This document shows, in pieces, positions 1-10,406 of a stretch of 64,000 bases of DNA. The translations under genes and the position numbers were made by a program. Position 1 is the first letter of the stretch; every line of letters begins with the position of its first letter. The DNA comes from Marthasterias glacialis (taxonomy: Eukaryota; Echinodermata; Asteroidea; Forcipulatida; Asteriidae). The notes beneath the pieces were generated by a model, which made no database searches, was not told the origin of the DNA, and saw only the letters and a list, made by a program, of their open reading frames with translations. The stretch covers positions 15,541,201 through 15,605,200 of the forward strand of contig OU452222.1 of assembly GCA_911728455.2 (NCBI GenBank), given 5' to 3'.

Positions 1-57
1 TGGATGTTTCCCAAACTAACGCTCATCCGGACTTGCAAATTAGAGCACTGGTACTGG

Positions 58-67
58 GGGATATTCC
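58..67 (+). other. kappaB-like word GGGATATTCC, one per unit (representative)
   Basis: GGGATATTCC fits the NF-kappaB consensus GGGRNWYYCC exactly and lies in the constant half of almost every unit, so the window carries several hundred copies. Variants GGGATTTTCC (for example near 42,440) and GGGATACTCC (for example near 43,930) still fit; GGGATAATCC (for example near 235) and GGCGATATTCC (for example near 1,543) do not. The match is seen in the sequence. Whether a Rel protein binds it, or whether the organism has one, is unknown. Confidence 0.5.
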
Positions 68-124
68 CTCTTGACATGGTAGAGCAAAAACGACTTTGAA
101 ATTTTGGTTTAAAACTCCAATATT

Positions 125-167
125 TTTTAGGGGGTTACTAAAAAATATGTGATTTTTGACCCTAAAA
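125..167. repeat. Inverted repeat within the unit (hairpin potential)
   Basis: TTTTAGGG at 125-132 is the exact reverse complement of CCCTAAAA at 160-167, separated by 27 bases. Inside that loop an A6 tract (140-145) faces a T5 tract (153-157), so a second short stem could stack on the first. The arrangement recurs in most units, with the G run varying from about 5 to 12 and the right arm sometimes changed to CCCTCAAA or CCCTGAAA. The arms contain telomere-like words (TTTAGGG and CCCTAAA), but only once each and in opposite orientation, so this is not telomeric repeat DNA. Hairpin or cruciform formation is inferred. Confidence 0.7.
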
Positions 168-556
168 CTTTCAGCCCCAAAACTTGTGGATGTTTCCCGA
201 AGTAACGCTCATCTGGACTTGCAAATTAGAGCACTGGTACTGGGGGATAATCCCTCTTGACATTGTAGAGCAAAAACGACATTGACATTTTGTTCCAAAA
301 CTCCAATATTTTTTAGGGGGTACTAAAAAATATATGCTTTTTGACCCTAAAACATTCAGCCCCAAAACTTGTGGATGTTTCCCAAACTAACGCTCATCCG
401 GACTTGCAAATTAGAGCACTGGTACTGGGGGATATTCCCTCTTGACATGGTAGAGCAAAAACGACATTGACATTTTGGTCCAAAACTCCAATATTTTTTA
501 GGGGGGTACTAAAAAATACATGCTTTTTGATCCTAAAACATTCAGCCCCAAAACTT

Positions 557-573
557 GTGGATGTTTCCCGAAC
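557..573 (-). other. TTCCCGAA dyad / weak CENP-B-box-like word (representative)
   Basis: On the plus strand, 564-573 read TTTCCCGAAC, a two-part TTCnnGAA dyad like half of a heat-shock element. On the minus strand the same place reads GTTCGGGAAACATCCAC. Against the CENP-B box pattern nTTCGnnnnAnnCGGGn this keeps TTCG and the central A but has TCCA where CGGG is required: 5 of 9 core bases. It recurs in most units; those with CCCAAAC or CCTGAAC lose the CpG. No known binding site is claimed. Confidence 0.3.
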
Positions 574-1670
574 TAACGCTCATCCGGACTTGCAAATTAG
601 AGCACTGGTACTTAGGGATATTCCCTCTTGACATTGTAGAGCAAAAACGACATTGACATTTTGGTCCAAAACTCCAATATTTTTTAGGGGGGTACAAAAA
701 AATACATGCTTTTCGATCCTAAAACTTTCAGCCCCAAAACTTGTGGATGTTTCCCGAACTAACGCTCTTCCGGACTTGCAAATTAGAGCACTGGCACTGG
801 GGGATATTCCCTCTTGACATGGTAGAGCAAAAACGACTTTGAAATTTTAGTCCAAAACTCCCATTTTTTTTAGGGGGGTACTGTAAAATTTGTGCTTTTT
901 GACCCTAAAACTTTCAGCCCCAAAACTGGTGGATGTTTCCCGAACTAACGCTCATCCGGACTTGCAAATTAGAGCACTCGTACTGGGGGATATTCCCTCT
1001 TGACATGGTAGAGCAAAAATGACTTTGAAATTTAAGTCCAAAATTCCAATTTTTTTTAGGGGGGTACTGAAAAATTTGTGTTTTTAGACCCTAAAACTTT
1101 CAGCCCCAAAACTGGTGGATGTTTCCCAAACTAACGCTCATCCGGACTTGCAAGTTAGAGCACTGGTACTGGGGGATATTCCCTCTTGACATGGTAGAGC
1201 AAAAATGACTTTGAAATTTTAGTCCAAAACTCCAATTTTTTTTAGGGGGTACTGAAAAATTTGTGTTTATTGACCCTAAAACTTTCAGCCCCAAAACTGG
1301 TGGATGTTTCCCAAACTAACGCTCATCCGGACTTGCAAATTAGAGCACTGGTACTGGGGGATATTCCCTCTTGACATGGTAGAGCAAAAATGACTTTGAA
1401 ATTTTAGTCCAAAACTCCAATTTTTTTTAGGGGGGTACTGAAAAATTTGTGTTTTTAGACCCTAAAACTTTCAGCCCCAAAACTGGTGGATGTTTCCCAA
1501 ACTAACGCTCATCCGGACTTGCAAGTTAGAGCACTGGTACTGGGCGATATTCCCTCTTGACATGGTAGAGCAAAAATGACTTTGAAATTTTAGTCCAAAA
1601 CTCCCATTTTTTTTAGGGGGTACTGAAAAATTTGTGTTTTTTGACCCTGAAACTTTCAGCCTAAAAAAGG

Positions 1671-2880
1671 TGGATGTTTCCCAAACTAACGCTCATCCGT
1701 ACTTGCAAATTAGAGCACTGGTACTGGGGGATATTCCCTCTTGACATGGTAGAGCAAAAACGACTTTGAAATTTTGGTTTAAAACTCCAATATTTTTTAG
1801 GGGGTTACTAAAAAATATGTGATTTTTGACCCTAAAACTTTCAGCCCCAAAACTTGTGGATGTTTCCCGAAGTAACGCTCATCTGGACTTGCAAATTAGA
1901 GCACTGGTACTGGGGGATAATCCCTCTTGACATTGTAGAGCAAAAACGACATTGACATTTTGTTCCAAAACTCCAATATTTTTTAGGGGGTACTAAAAAA
2001 TATGTGCTTTTTGACCCTAAAACATTCAGCCCCAAAACTTGTGGATGTTTCCCAAACTAACGCTCATCCGGACTTGCAAATTAGAGCACTGGTACTGGGG
2101 GATATTCCCTCTTGACATGGTAGAGCAAAAACGACATTGACATTTTGGTCCAAAACTCCAATATTTTTTAGGGGGGTACTAAAAAATACATGCTTTTTGA
2201 CCCTAAAACATTCAGCCCCAAAACTTGTGGATGTTTCCCGAACTAACGCTCATCCGGACTTGCAAATTAGAGCACTGGTACTGGGGGATATTCCCTCTTG
2301 ACATTGTAGAGCAAAAACGACATTGACATTTTGGTCCAAAACTCCAATATTTTTTAGGGGGGTACAAAAAAATACATGCTTTTCGATCCTAAAACTTTCA
2401 GCCCCAAAACTTGTGGATGTTTCCCGAACTAACGCTCTTCCGGACTTGCAAATTAGAGCACTGGCACTGGGGGATATTCCCTCTTGACATGGTAGAGCAA
2501 AAACGACTTTGAAATTTTAGTCCAAAACTCCCATTTTTTTTAGGGGGGTACTGAAAAATTTGTGTTTTTTGACCCTAAAACTTTCAGCCCCAAAACTGGT
2601 CGATGTTTCCCGAACTAACGCTCATCCGGACTTGCAAATTAGAGCACTGCTACTGGGGGATATTCCCTCTTGACATGGTAGAGCAAAAATGACTTTGAAA
2701 TTTAAGTCCAAAACTCCAATTTTTTTTAGGGGGGTACTGAAAAATTTGTGTTTTTAGACCCTAAAACTTTCAGCCCCAAAACTGGTGGATGTTTCCCGAA
2801 CTAACGCTCATCCGGACTTGCAAGTTAGAGCACTGGTACTGGGGGATATTCCCTCTTGACATGGTAGAGCAAAAATGACT
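1671..2880 (+). repeat. HOR A copy 2, partial (~6.5 units)
   Basis: This follows copy 1 base for base at an offset of 1,670, with scattered changes such as CATCCGTACTTG in the first unit and TGGTCGATG at 2,599. Near 2,880, inside a unit, the sequence changes from the expected GAAATTTTAG to GACATTTTGG and the HOR order is lost. The break falls at the boundary between the constant and variable halves of a unit. Confidence 0.8.
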
Positions 2881-4089
2881 TTGACATTTTGGTCCAAAAC
2901 TCCAATATTTTTTAGGGGGGTACTAAAAAATACATGCTTTTTGACCCTAAAACTTTTAGCCCCAAAACTTGTGGATGTTTCCCGAACTAACGCTCATCCG
3001 GACTTGCAAATTAGAGCACTGGTACTGGGGGATTTTCCCTCTTGACATTGTAGAGCAAAAACGACGTTGACATTTTGTTCCAAAACTCCAATATTTTTTA
3101 GAGGGGTACTAAAAAATACATGCTTTTTGACCCTAAGACTTTCAGCCCCAAAACTTGTGGATGTTTCCCGAACTAACGCTTATCCGGACTTGCAAATTAG
3201 AGCACTGGTACTGGGGGATATTCCCTGCTGACATGGTAGAGAAAAAACGACTTTGAAATTTTGGTCCAAAACTCCAATTTTTTTTAGGGGGGTACTGTAA
3301 AACTTGTGCTTTTTGACCCTAAAACTTTCAGCCCCAAAACTTGTGGATGTTTCCCGAACTAACGCTCATCCGGACTTGCAAATTAGAGCACTGGTACTGG
3401 GGGATATTCCCTCTTGACATGGTAGAGCAAAAATGACTTTGAAATTTTAGTACAAACTCCAATATTTTTTCAGGGGGTACTAAAAAATATGGGCTTTTTG
3501 ACCCTAAAACTTTCAGCCCCAAAACTGGTGGATGTTTCCCGAACTAACGCTCATCCGGACTTGCAAATTAGAGCACTGGTACTGGGGGATATTCCCTCTT
3601 GACATGGTAGAGCAAAAACGACTTTGAAATTTTAGTCCAAAACTCCCATTTTTTTTGGGGGGGGGGGGTACTGAAAAAATTGTGTTTTTTTACCCTAAAA
3701 CTTTCAGCCTAAAAATGGTGGATATTTCCCAAACTATCGCTCATCCGGATTTGCAAATTAGAGCACTGGTACTGGGGGATATTCCCTCTTGACATGGTAG
3801 AGCAAAAACGACTTTGAAATTTTGGTCCAAAACTCCAATATTTTTTAGGGGGGTACTAAAAAATATATGCTTTTTGACCCTAAAACTTTCAGCCCCAAAA
3901 CTTGTGGATGTTTCCCGAAGTAACGCTCATCCGGACTTGCAAATTAGAGCACTGGTACTGGGGGATATTCCCTCTTGACATGGTAGAGCAAAAATGACTT
4001 TGAAATTTTAGTCCAAAACTCCAATTTTTTTTAGGGGGGTACTGAAAAATTTGTGTTTTTTGACCCTGAAACTTTCAGCCTAAAAAAGG
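2881..4089 (+). repeat. Mixed units between HOR A copies, with a 12-G run
   Basis: About 6.5 units that do not follow the HOR A order. They include GACATTTTGG-type units, a unit with TAGTACAAACTCC (near 3,450), a unit with a run of 12 G at 3657-3668, and a unit opening TGGATATTTCCCAAACTATC at 3,719. From 3,529 onward this stretch is the counterpart of 8,358 onward at an offset of 4,829 bp (26 units). Confidence 0.8.
3657..3668 (+). repeat. Expanded G run (12 G)
   Basis: The usual junction of a T tract, one A and about six G is replaced here by a T tract running directly into 12 G. Its counterpart at 8488-8497 has 10 G. Polymerase slippage is the simplest cause; an assembly or base-calling error at a homopolymer is an alternative. 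Confidence 0.75.
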
Positions 4090-5759
4090 TGGATGTTTCC
4101 CAAACTAACGCTCATCCGGACTTGCAAATTAGAGCACTGGTACTGGGGGATATTCCCTCTTGACATGGTAGAGCAAAAACGACTTTGAAATTTTGGTTTA
4201 AAACTCCAATATTTTTTAGGGGGTTACTAAAAAATATGTGATTTTTGACCCTAAAACTTTCAGCCCCAAAACTTGTGGATGTTTCCCGAAGTAACGCTCA
4301 TCTGGACTTGCAAATTAGAGCACTGGTACTGGGGGATAATCCCTCTTGACATTGTAGAGCAAAAACGACATTGACATTTTGTTCCAAAACTCCAATATTT
4401 TTTAGGGGGTACTAAAAAATATGTGCTTTTTGACCCTAAAACATTCAGCCCCAAAACTTGTGGATGTTTCCCAAACTAACGCTCATCCGGACTTGCAAAT
4501 TAGAGCACTGGTACTGGGGGATATTCCCTCTTGACATGGTAGAGCAAAAACGACATTGACATTTTGGTCCAAAACTCCAATATTTTTTAGGGGGGTACTA
4601 AAAAATACATGCTTTTTGACCCTAAAACTTTCAGCCCCAAAACTTGTGGATGTTTCCCGAACTAACGCTCATCCGGACTTGCAAATTAGAGCACTGGTAC
4701 TTAGGGATATTCCCTCTTGACATTGTAGAGCAAAAACGACATTGACATTTTGGTCCAAAACTCCAATATTTTTTAGGGGGGTACAAAAAAATACATGCTT
4801 TTCGATCCTAAAACTTTCAGCCCCAAAACTTGTGGATGTTTCCCGAACTAACGCTCTTCCGGACTTGCAAATTAGAGCACTGGCACTGGGGGATATTCCC
4901 TCTTGACATGGTAGAGCAAAAACGACTTTGAAATTTTAGTCCAAAACTCCCATTTTTTTTAGGGGGGTACTGAAAAATTTGTGTTTTTTGACCCTAAAAC
5001 TTTCAGCCCCAAAACTGGTCGATGTTTCCCGAACTAACGCTCATCCGGACTTGCAAATTAGAGCACTGGTACTGGGGGATATTCCCTCTTGACATGGTAG
5101 AGCAAAAATGACTTTGAAATTTAAGTCCAAAACTCCAATTTTTTTTAGGGGGGTACTGAAAAATTTGTGTTTTTAGACCCTAAAACTTTCAGCCCCAAAA
5201 CTGGTGGATGTTTCCCAAACTAACGCTCATCCGGACTTGCAAGTTAGAGCACTGGTACTGGGGGATATTCCCTCTTGACATGGTAGAGCAAAAATGACTT
5301 TGAAATTTTAGTCCAAAACTCCAATTTTTTTTAGGGGGTACTGAAAAATTTGTGTTTATTGACCCTAAAACTTTCAGCCCCAAAACTGGTGGATGTTTCC
5401 CAAACTAACGCTCATCCGGACTTGCAAATTAGAGCACTGGTACTGGGGGATATTCCCTCTTGACATGGTAGAGCAAAAACGACTTTGAAATTTTAGTCCA
5501 AAACTCCAATTTTTTTTAGGGGGGTACTGAAAAATTTGTGTTTTTTGACCCAAAAACTTTCAGCCCCAAAACTGGTGGATGTTTCCCAAACTAACGCTTA
5601 TCCGGACTTGCAAGTTAGAGCACTGGTACTGGGCGATATTCCCTCTTGACATGGTAGAGCAAAAATGACTTTGAAATTTTAGTCCAAAACTCCCATTTTT
5701 TTTAGGGGGTACTGAAAAATTTGTGTTTTTTGACCCTGAAACTTTCAGCCTAAAAAAGG
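4090..5759 (+). repeat. HOR A copy 3 (9 units, 1,670 bp)
   Basis: A complete copy of the nine-unit order seen at 1-1,670, offset 4,089 bp. It keeps the TTAGGGATATT unit near 4,700, the CTCTTCCGG unit near 4,855 and the short GGGCGATATT unit ending GCCTAAAAAAGG. It is followed directly by another full copy. Confidence 0.9.
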
Positions 5760-7430
5760 TGGATGTTTCCCAAACTAACGCTCATCCGTACTTGCAAATT
5801 AGAGCACTGGTACTGGGGGATATTCCCTCTTGACATGGTAGAGCAAAAACGACTTTGAAATTTTGGTTTAAAACTCCAATATTTTTTAGGGGGTTACTAA
5901 AAAATATGTGATTTTTGACCCTAAAACTTTCAGCCCCAAAACTTGTGGATGTTTCCCGAAGTAACGCTCATCTGGACTTGCAAATTAGAGCACTGGTACT
6001 GGGGGATAATCCCTCTTGACATTGTAGAGCAAAAACGACATTGACATTTTGTTCCAAAACTCCAATATTTTTTAGGGGGTACTAAAAAATATGTGCTTTT
6101 TGACCCTAAAACATTCAGCCCCAAAACTTGTGGATGTTTCCCAAACTAACGCTCATCCGGACTTGCAAATTAGAGCACTGGTACTGGGGGATATTCCCTC
6201 TTGACATGGTAGAGCAAAAACGACATTGACATTTTGGTCCAAAACTCCAATATTTTTTAGGGGGGTACTAAAAAATACATGCTTTTTGACCCTAAAACAT
6301 TCAGCCCCAAAACTTGTGGATGTTTCCCGAACTAACGCTCATCCGGACTTGCAAATTAGAGCACTGGTACTTAGGGATATTCCCTCTTGACATTGTAGAG
6401 CAAAAACGACATTGACATTTTGGTCCAAAACTCCAATATTTTTTAGGGGGGTACAAAAAAATACATGCTTTTCGATCCTAAAACTTTCAGCCCCAAAACT
6501 TGTGGATGTTTCCCGAACTAACGCTCTTCCGGACTTGCAAATTAGAGCACTGGCACTGGGGGATATTCCCTCTTGACATGGTAGAGCAAAAACGACTTTG
6601 AAATTTTAGTCCAAAACTCCCATTTTTTTTAGGGGGGTACTGTAAAATTTGTGTTTTTTGACCCTAAAACTTTCAGCCCCAAAACTGGTCGATGTTTCCC
6701 GAACTAACGCTCATCCGGACTTGCAAATTAGAGCACTGGTACTGGGGGATATTCCCTCTTGACATGGTAGAGCAAAAATGACTTTGAAATTTAAGTCCAA
6801 AACTCCAATTTTTTTTAGGGGGGTACTGAAAAATTTGTGTTTTTAGACCCTAAAACTTTCAGCCCCAAAACTGGTGGATGTTTCCCGAACTAACGCTCAT
6901 CCGGACTTGCAAATTAGAGCACTGGTACTGGGGGATATTCCCTCTTGACATGGTAGAGCAAAAACGACTTTGAAATTTTAGTCCAAAACTCCAATTTTTT
7001 TTAGGGGGTACTGAAAAATTTGTGTTTATTGACCCTAAAACTTTCAGCCCCAAAACTGGTGGATGTTTCCCAAACTAACGCTCATCCGGACTTGCAAATT
7101 AGAGCACTGGTACTGGGGGATATTCCCTCTTGACATGGTAGAGCAAAAATGACTTTGAAATTTTAGTCCAAAACTCCAATTTTTTTTAGGGGGGTACTGA
7201 AAAATTTGTGTTTTTAGACCCTAAAACTTTCAGCCCCAAAACTGGTGGATGTTTCCCAAACTAACGCTCATCCGGACTTGCAAGTTAGAGCACTGGTACT
7301 GGGCGATATTCCCTCTTGACATGGTAGAGCAAAAATGACTTTGAAATTTTAGTCCAAAACTCCCATTTTTTTTAGGGGGTACTGAAAAATTTGTGTTTTT
7401 TGACCCTAAAACTTTCAGCCCCAAAACTGG
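5760..7430 (+). repeat. HOR A copy 4 (9 units, 1,671 bp)
   Basis: A complete copy directly adjoining copy 3 at a 1,670-bp period. Its last unit differs: it ends CAGCCCCAAAACTGG instead of GCCTAAAAAAGG and is therefore about one base longer. This suggests that exchange with another unit type has replaced the end of the copy. Confidence 0.9.
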
Positions 7431-8357
7431 TGGATGTTTCCCGAACTAACGGTCATCCGGACTTGCAAATTAGAGCACTGGTACTGGGGGATATTCCCTC
7501 TTGACATGGTAGAGCAAAAATGACTTTGAAATTTTAGTACAAACTCCAATATTTTTTAAGTGGGTACTAAAAAATATGTGCTTTTTGACCCTAAAACTTT
7601 CAGCGCCAAAACTTGTGGATGTTTCCCGAACTAACGCTCATCCGGACTTGCAAATTAGAGCACTAGTACTGGGGGATATTCCCTCTTGACATGGTAGAGC
7701 AAAAACGACATTGACATTTTGGTCCAAAACTCCAATATTTTTTAGGGGGTACTAAAAAATACATGCTTTTCGATCCTAAAACTTTCAGCCCCAAAACTTG
7801 TGGATGTTTCCCGAACTAACGCTCATCCAGACTTGCAAATTAGAGCACTGGTACTGGGGGATATTCCCTCTTGACATGGTAGAGCAAAAACGACTTTGAA
7901 ATTTTAGTCCAAAACTCCCATTTTTTTTAGGGGGGTACTGAAAAATTTGTGTTTTTTGACCCTAAAACTTTCAGCCTCAAAACTGGTGGATGTTTCCCGA
8001 ACTAACGCTCATCCGGACTTGCAAATTAGAGCACTGGTACTGGGGGATATTCCCTCTTGACATGGTAGAGCAAAAATGACTTTGAAATTTTAGTCCAAAA
8101 CTCCAATTTTTTTTAGGGGGGTACTGAAAAATTTGTGTTTTTTGACCCTAAAACTTTCAGCCTAAAAATGGTGGATATATCCCGAACTAACGCTTAGCCG
8201 GACTTGCAAATTAGAGCACTGGTACTGGGGGATATTCCCTCTTGACATGGTAGAGCAAAAACGACATTGACATTTTGGTCCAAAACTCCAATTTTTTTTA
8301 GGGGGGTACTAAAAAATATGTGCTTTTTGACCCTAAAACTTTCAGCCCCAAAACTGG
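7431..8357 (+). repeat. Mixed units after HOR A
   Basis: About five units with no clear HOR order. They include one with AACGGTCATCC at the start, one with TAGTACAAACTCC and TTTTTTAAGTGGG (related to the unit near 3,450), and one beginning TGGATATATCCC with CGCTTAGCCGG at 8,173. The latter unit type reappears near 10,588 and 12,258, linking blocks A and B. Confidence 0.75.
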
Positions 8358-9360
8358 TGGATGTTTCCCGAACTAACGCTCATCCGGACTTGCAAATTAG
8401 AGCACTGGTACTGGGGGATATTCCCTCTTGACATGGTAGAGCAAAAACGACTTTGAAATTTTAGTCCAAAACTCCAATTTTTTTTTTGGGGGGGGGGTAC
8501 TGAAAAATTTGTGTTTTTTGACCCTAAAACTTTCAGCCTAAAAATGGTGGATATTTCCCAAACTATCGCTCATCCGGATTTGCAAATTAGAGCACTGGTA
8601 CTGGGGGATATTCCCTCTTGACATGGTAGAGCAAAAACGACTTTGAAATTTTGGTCCAAAACTCCAATATTTTTTAGGGGGGTACTAAAAAATATATGCT
8701 TTTTGACCCTAAAACTTTCAGCCCCAAAACTTGTGGATGTTTCCCGAACTAACGCTCATCCGGACTTGCAAATTAGAGCACTGGTACTGGGAGATATTCC
8801 CTCTTGACATGGTAGAGCAAAAATGACTTTGAAATTTTAGTCCAAAACTCCAATTTTTTTTAGGGGGGTACTGAAAAATTTGTGTTTTTTGACCCTGAAA
8901 CTTTCAGCCTAAAAAAGGTGGATGTTTCCCAAACTAACGCTCATCCGGACTTGCAAATTAGAGCACTGGTACTGGGGGATATTCCCTCTTGACATGGTAG
9001 AGCAAAAACGACTTTGAAATTTTGGTCCAAAACTCCAATATTTTTTAGGGGGTTACTAAAAAATATGTGATTTTTGACCCTAAAACTTTCAGCCCCAAAA
9101 CTTGTGGATGTTTCTCGAACTAACGCTCATCCGGACTTGCAAATTAGAGCACTGGTACTGGGGGATAATCCCTCTTGACATTGTAGAGCAAAAACGACAT
9201 TGACATTTTGTTCCAAAACTCCAATATTTTTTAGGGGGTTACTAAAAAATATATGCTTTTTGACCCTAAAACATTCAGCCCCAAAACTTGTGGATGTTTC
9301 CCAAACTAACGCTCATCCGGACTTGCAAATTAGAGCACTGGTACTGGGGGATATTCCCTC
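8358..9360 (+). repeat. Copy of 3,529-4,530 (26-unit offset)
   Basis: The run of 10 G, the unit opening TGGATATTTCCCAAACTATC at 8,548 and the unit ending GCCTAAAAAAGG before 8,919 all match 3,529 onward at exactly 4,829 bp. The match carries into the first units of HOR A (GGGATAATCC near 9,163) and stops near 9,360, where a GAAATTTTAG-type half replaces the expected GACATTTTGG half. Confidence 0.85.
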
Positions 9361-10406
9361 TTGACATGGTAGAGCAAAAACGACTTTGAAATTTTAGTCC
9401 AAAACTCCAATTTTTTTTTAGGGGGGTACTGAAAAATTTGTGTTTTTTGACCCTCAAACTTTCAGCCCCAAAACTGGTGGATGTTTCCCGAACTAACGGT
9501 CATCCGGACTTGCAAATTAGAGCACTGGTACTGGGGGATATTCCCTCTTGACATGGTAGAGCAAAAAACGACATTGACCTTTTGGTCCAAAACTCCAATA
9601 TTTTTTAGGGGGGGTACTAAAAAATATGTGCTTTTTGACCCTAAAACTTTCAGCCCCAAAACTGGTGGATGTTTCCCGAACTAACGCTCATCCGGACTTG
9701 CAAATTAGAGCACTGGTACTGGGGGATATTCCCTCTTGACATGGTAGAGCAAAAATGACTTTGAAATTTTAGTCCAAAACTCCCATTTTTTTTAGGGGGG
9801 TACTGAAAAATGTGTGTTTTTTGACCCTAAAACTTTCAGCCCCAAAACTGGTGGATGTTTCCCGAACTAACGCTCATCCGGACTTGCAAGTTAGAGCACT
9901 GGTACTGGGGGATATTCCCTCTTGACATGGTAGAGCAAAAATGACTTTGAAATTTTAGTCCAAGACTCCAATTTTTTTTAGGGGGTACTGAAAAATTTGT
10001 GTTTTTTGACCCTAAAACTTTCAGCCTAAAAATGGTGGATATATCCCGAATTAACGCTCATCCGGACTTGCAAATTAGAGCACTGGTACTGGGGGATATT
10101 CCCTCTTGACATGGTAGAGCAAAAACGACTTTAACATTTTAGTCCAAAACTCCCATTTTTTTTAGGGGGGTACTAAAAAATATGTGCTTTTTGACCTTAA
10201 AACTTTCAGCCCCAAAACTGGTGGATGTTTCCCGAACTAACGCTCATCCGGACTTGCAAATTAGAGCACTGGTACTGGGGGATATTCCCTCTTGACATTG
10301 TAGAGCAAAAACGACATTGACATTTTGGTCCAAAACTCCAATTTTTTTTAGGGGGGTACTGAAAATTTTGTGTTTTTTGACCCTCAAACTTTCAGCCTAA
10401 GAATGG
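9361..10406 (+). repeat. Mixed units between blocks A and B
   Basis: Five to six units of mainly the GAAATTTTAG type. One has GACCTTTTGG (near 9,577), a variant that becomes common in block B. Another opens TGGATATATCCCGAATTAAC (near 10,035). I found no tandem HOR in this stretch. Confidence 0.7.

Larger units (their letters stand above)
1..186 (+). repeat. Representative satellite unit (unit numbering used here)
   Basis: This first unit fixes the numbering. Bases 1-95 are nearly invariant along the array and include TGGATGTTTC (1-10), CTCATCCGGACTTGC, GCACTGGTACTGGGGG, the word GGGATATTCC (58-67) and CTTGACATGGTAGAGC. Bases 96-165 vary between subtypes and hold a T tract, a G run, an A tract and a second T tract. 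The unit closes with AAACTTTCAGCCCCAAAACT. The word CCNAAAACT, or a near copy, occurs up to three times per unit (near 109, 161 and 178), hinting at an origin from shorter pieces. Four CpG sites per full unit are seen as CG, TG or CA. Confidence 0.95.
1..1670 (+). repeat. HOR A copy 1 (9 units, 1,670 bp)
   Basis: Nine units, recognisable by a fixed order of variants: CATCTGGACTTG with GGGATAATCC in unit 2, ACTTAGGGATATT in unit 4, CTCTTCCGG with GGCACTGG in unit 5, and a final unit with GGGCGATATT that ends GCCTAAAAAAGG and is only 184 bp. The same order returns at +1,670, +4,089 and +5,759. Differences between copies are single bases, so the copies arose recently or are kept alike by exchange. 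Confidence 0.9.

Noticed and set aside
58..70. Rho-independent terminator or strong hairpin at GGGATATTCCC
   Set aside because: The stem is only GGGA/TCCC with a three-base loop, and no T run follows.
70..100. Bacterial -35 box TTGACA in each unit
   Set aside because: TTGACA is a perfect -35 word in most units, but no TATAAT-like -10 lies 16-18 bp downstream (ACTTTG or CTTTGA instead), and the context is a eukaryotic satellite.
125..167. Telomeric repeats (TTTAGGG / TTAGGG)
   Set aside because: The word occurs once per unit in each orientation and never in tandem, so it is not a telomere or an interstitial telomeric tract.
171..365. Recurrent minus-strand frames of about 64 codons, repeated across the window (about 25 near-identical cases)
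   Set aside because: The case at 171-365 begins with TTG (not ATG) in one unit and ends at TGA in the next. Each frame simply spans one satellite unit whose length differs from 186, and the 'proteins' are copies of the repeat. No ribosome-binding or promoter context and no known domain.
557..573. True CENP-B box
   Set aside because: The CGGG half of the box is absent (TCCA instead); 5 of 9 core bases is not enough to claim CENP-B binding.
3657..3668. G-quadruplex in the G-rich runs
   Set aside because: Each unit has two G runs about 70 bp apart and not four runs in close succession. Only the 12-G tract could fold on its own, and it is an exception.
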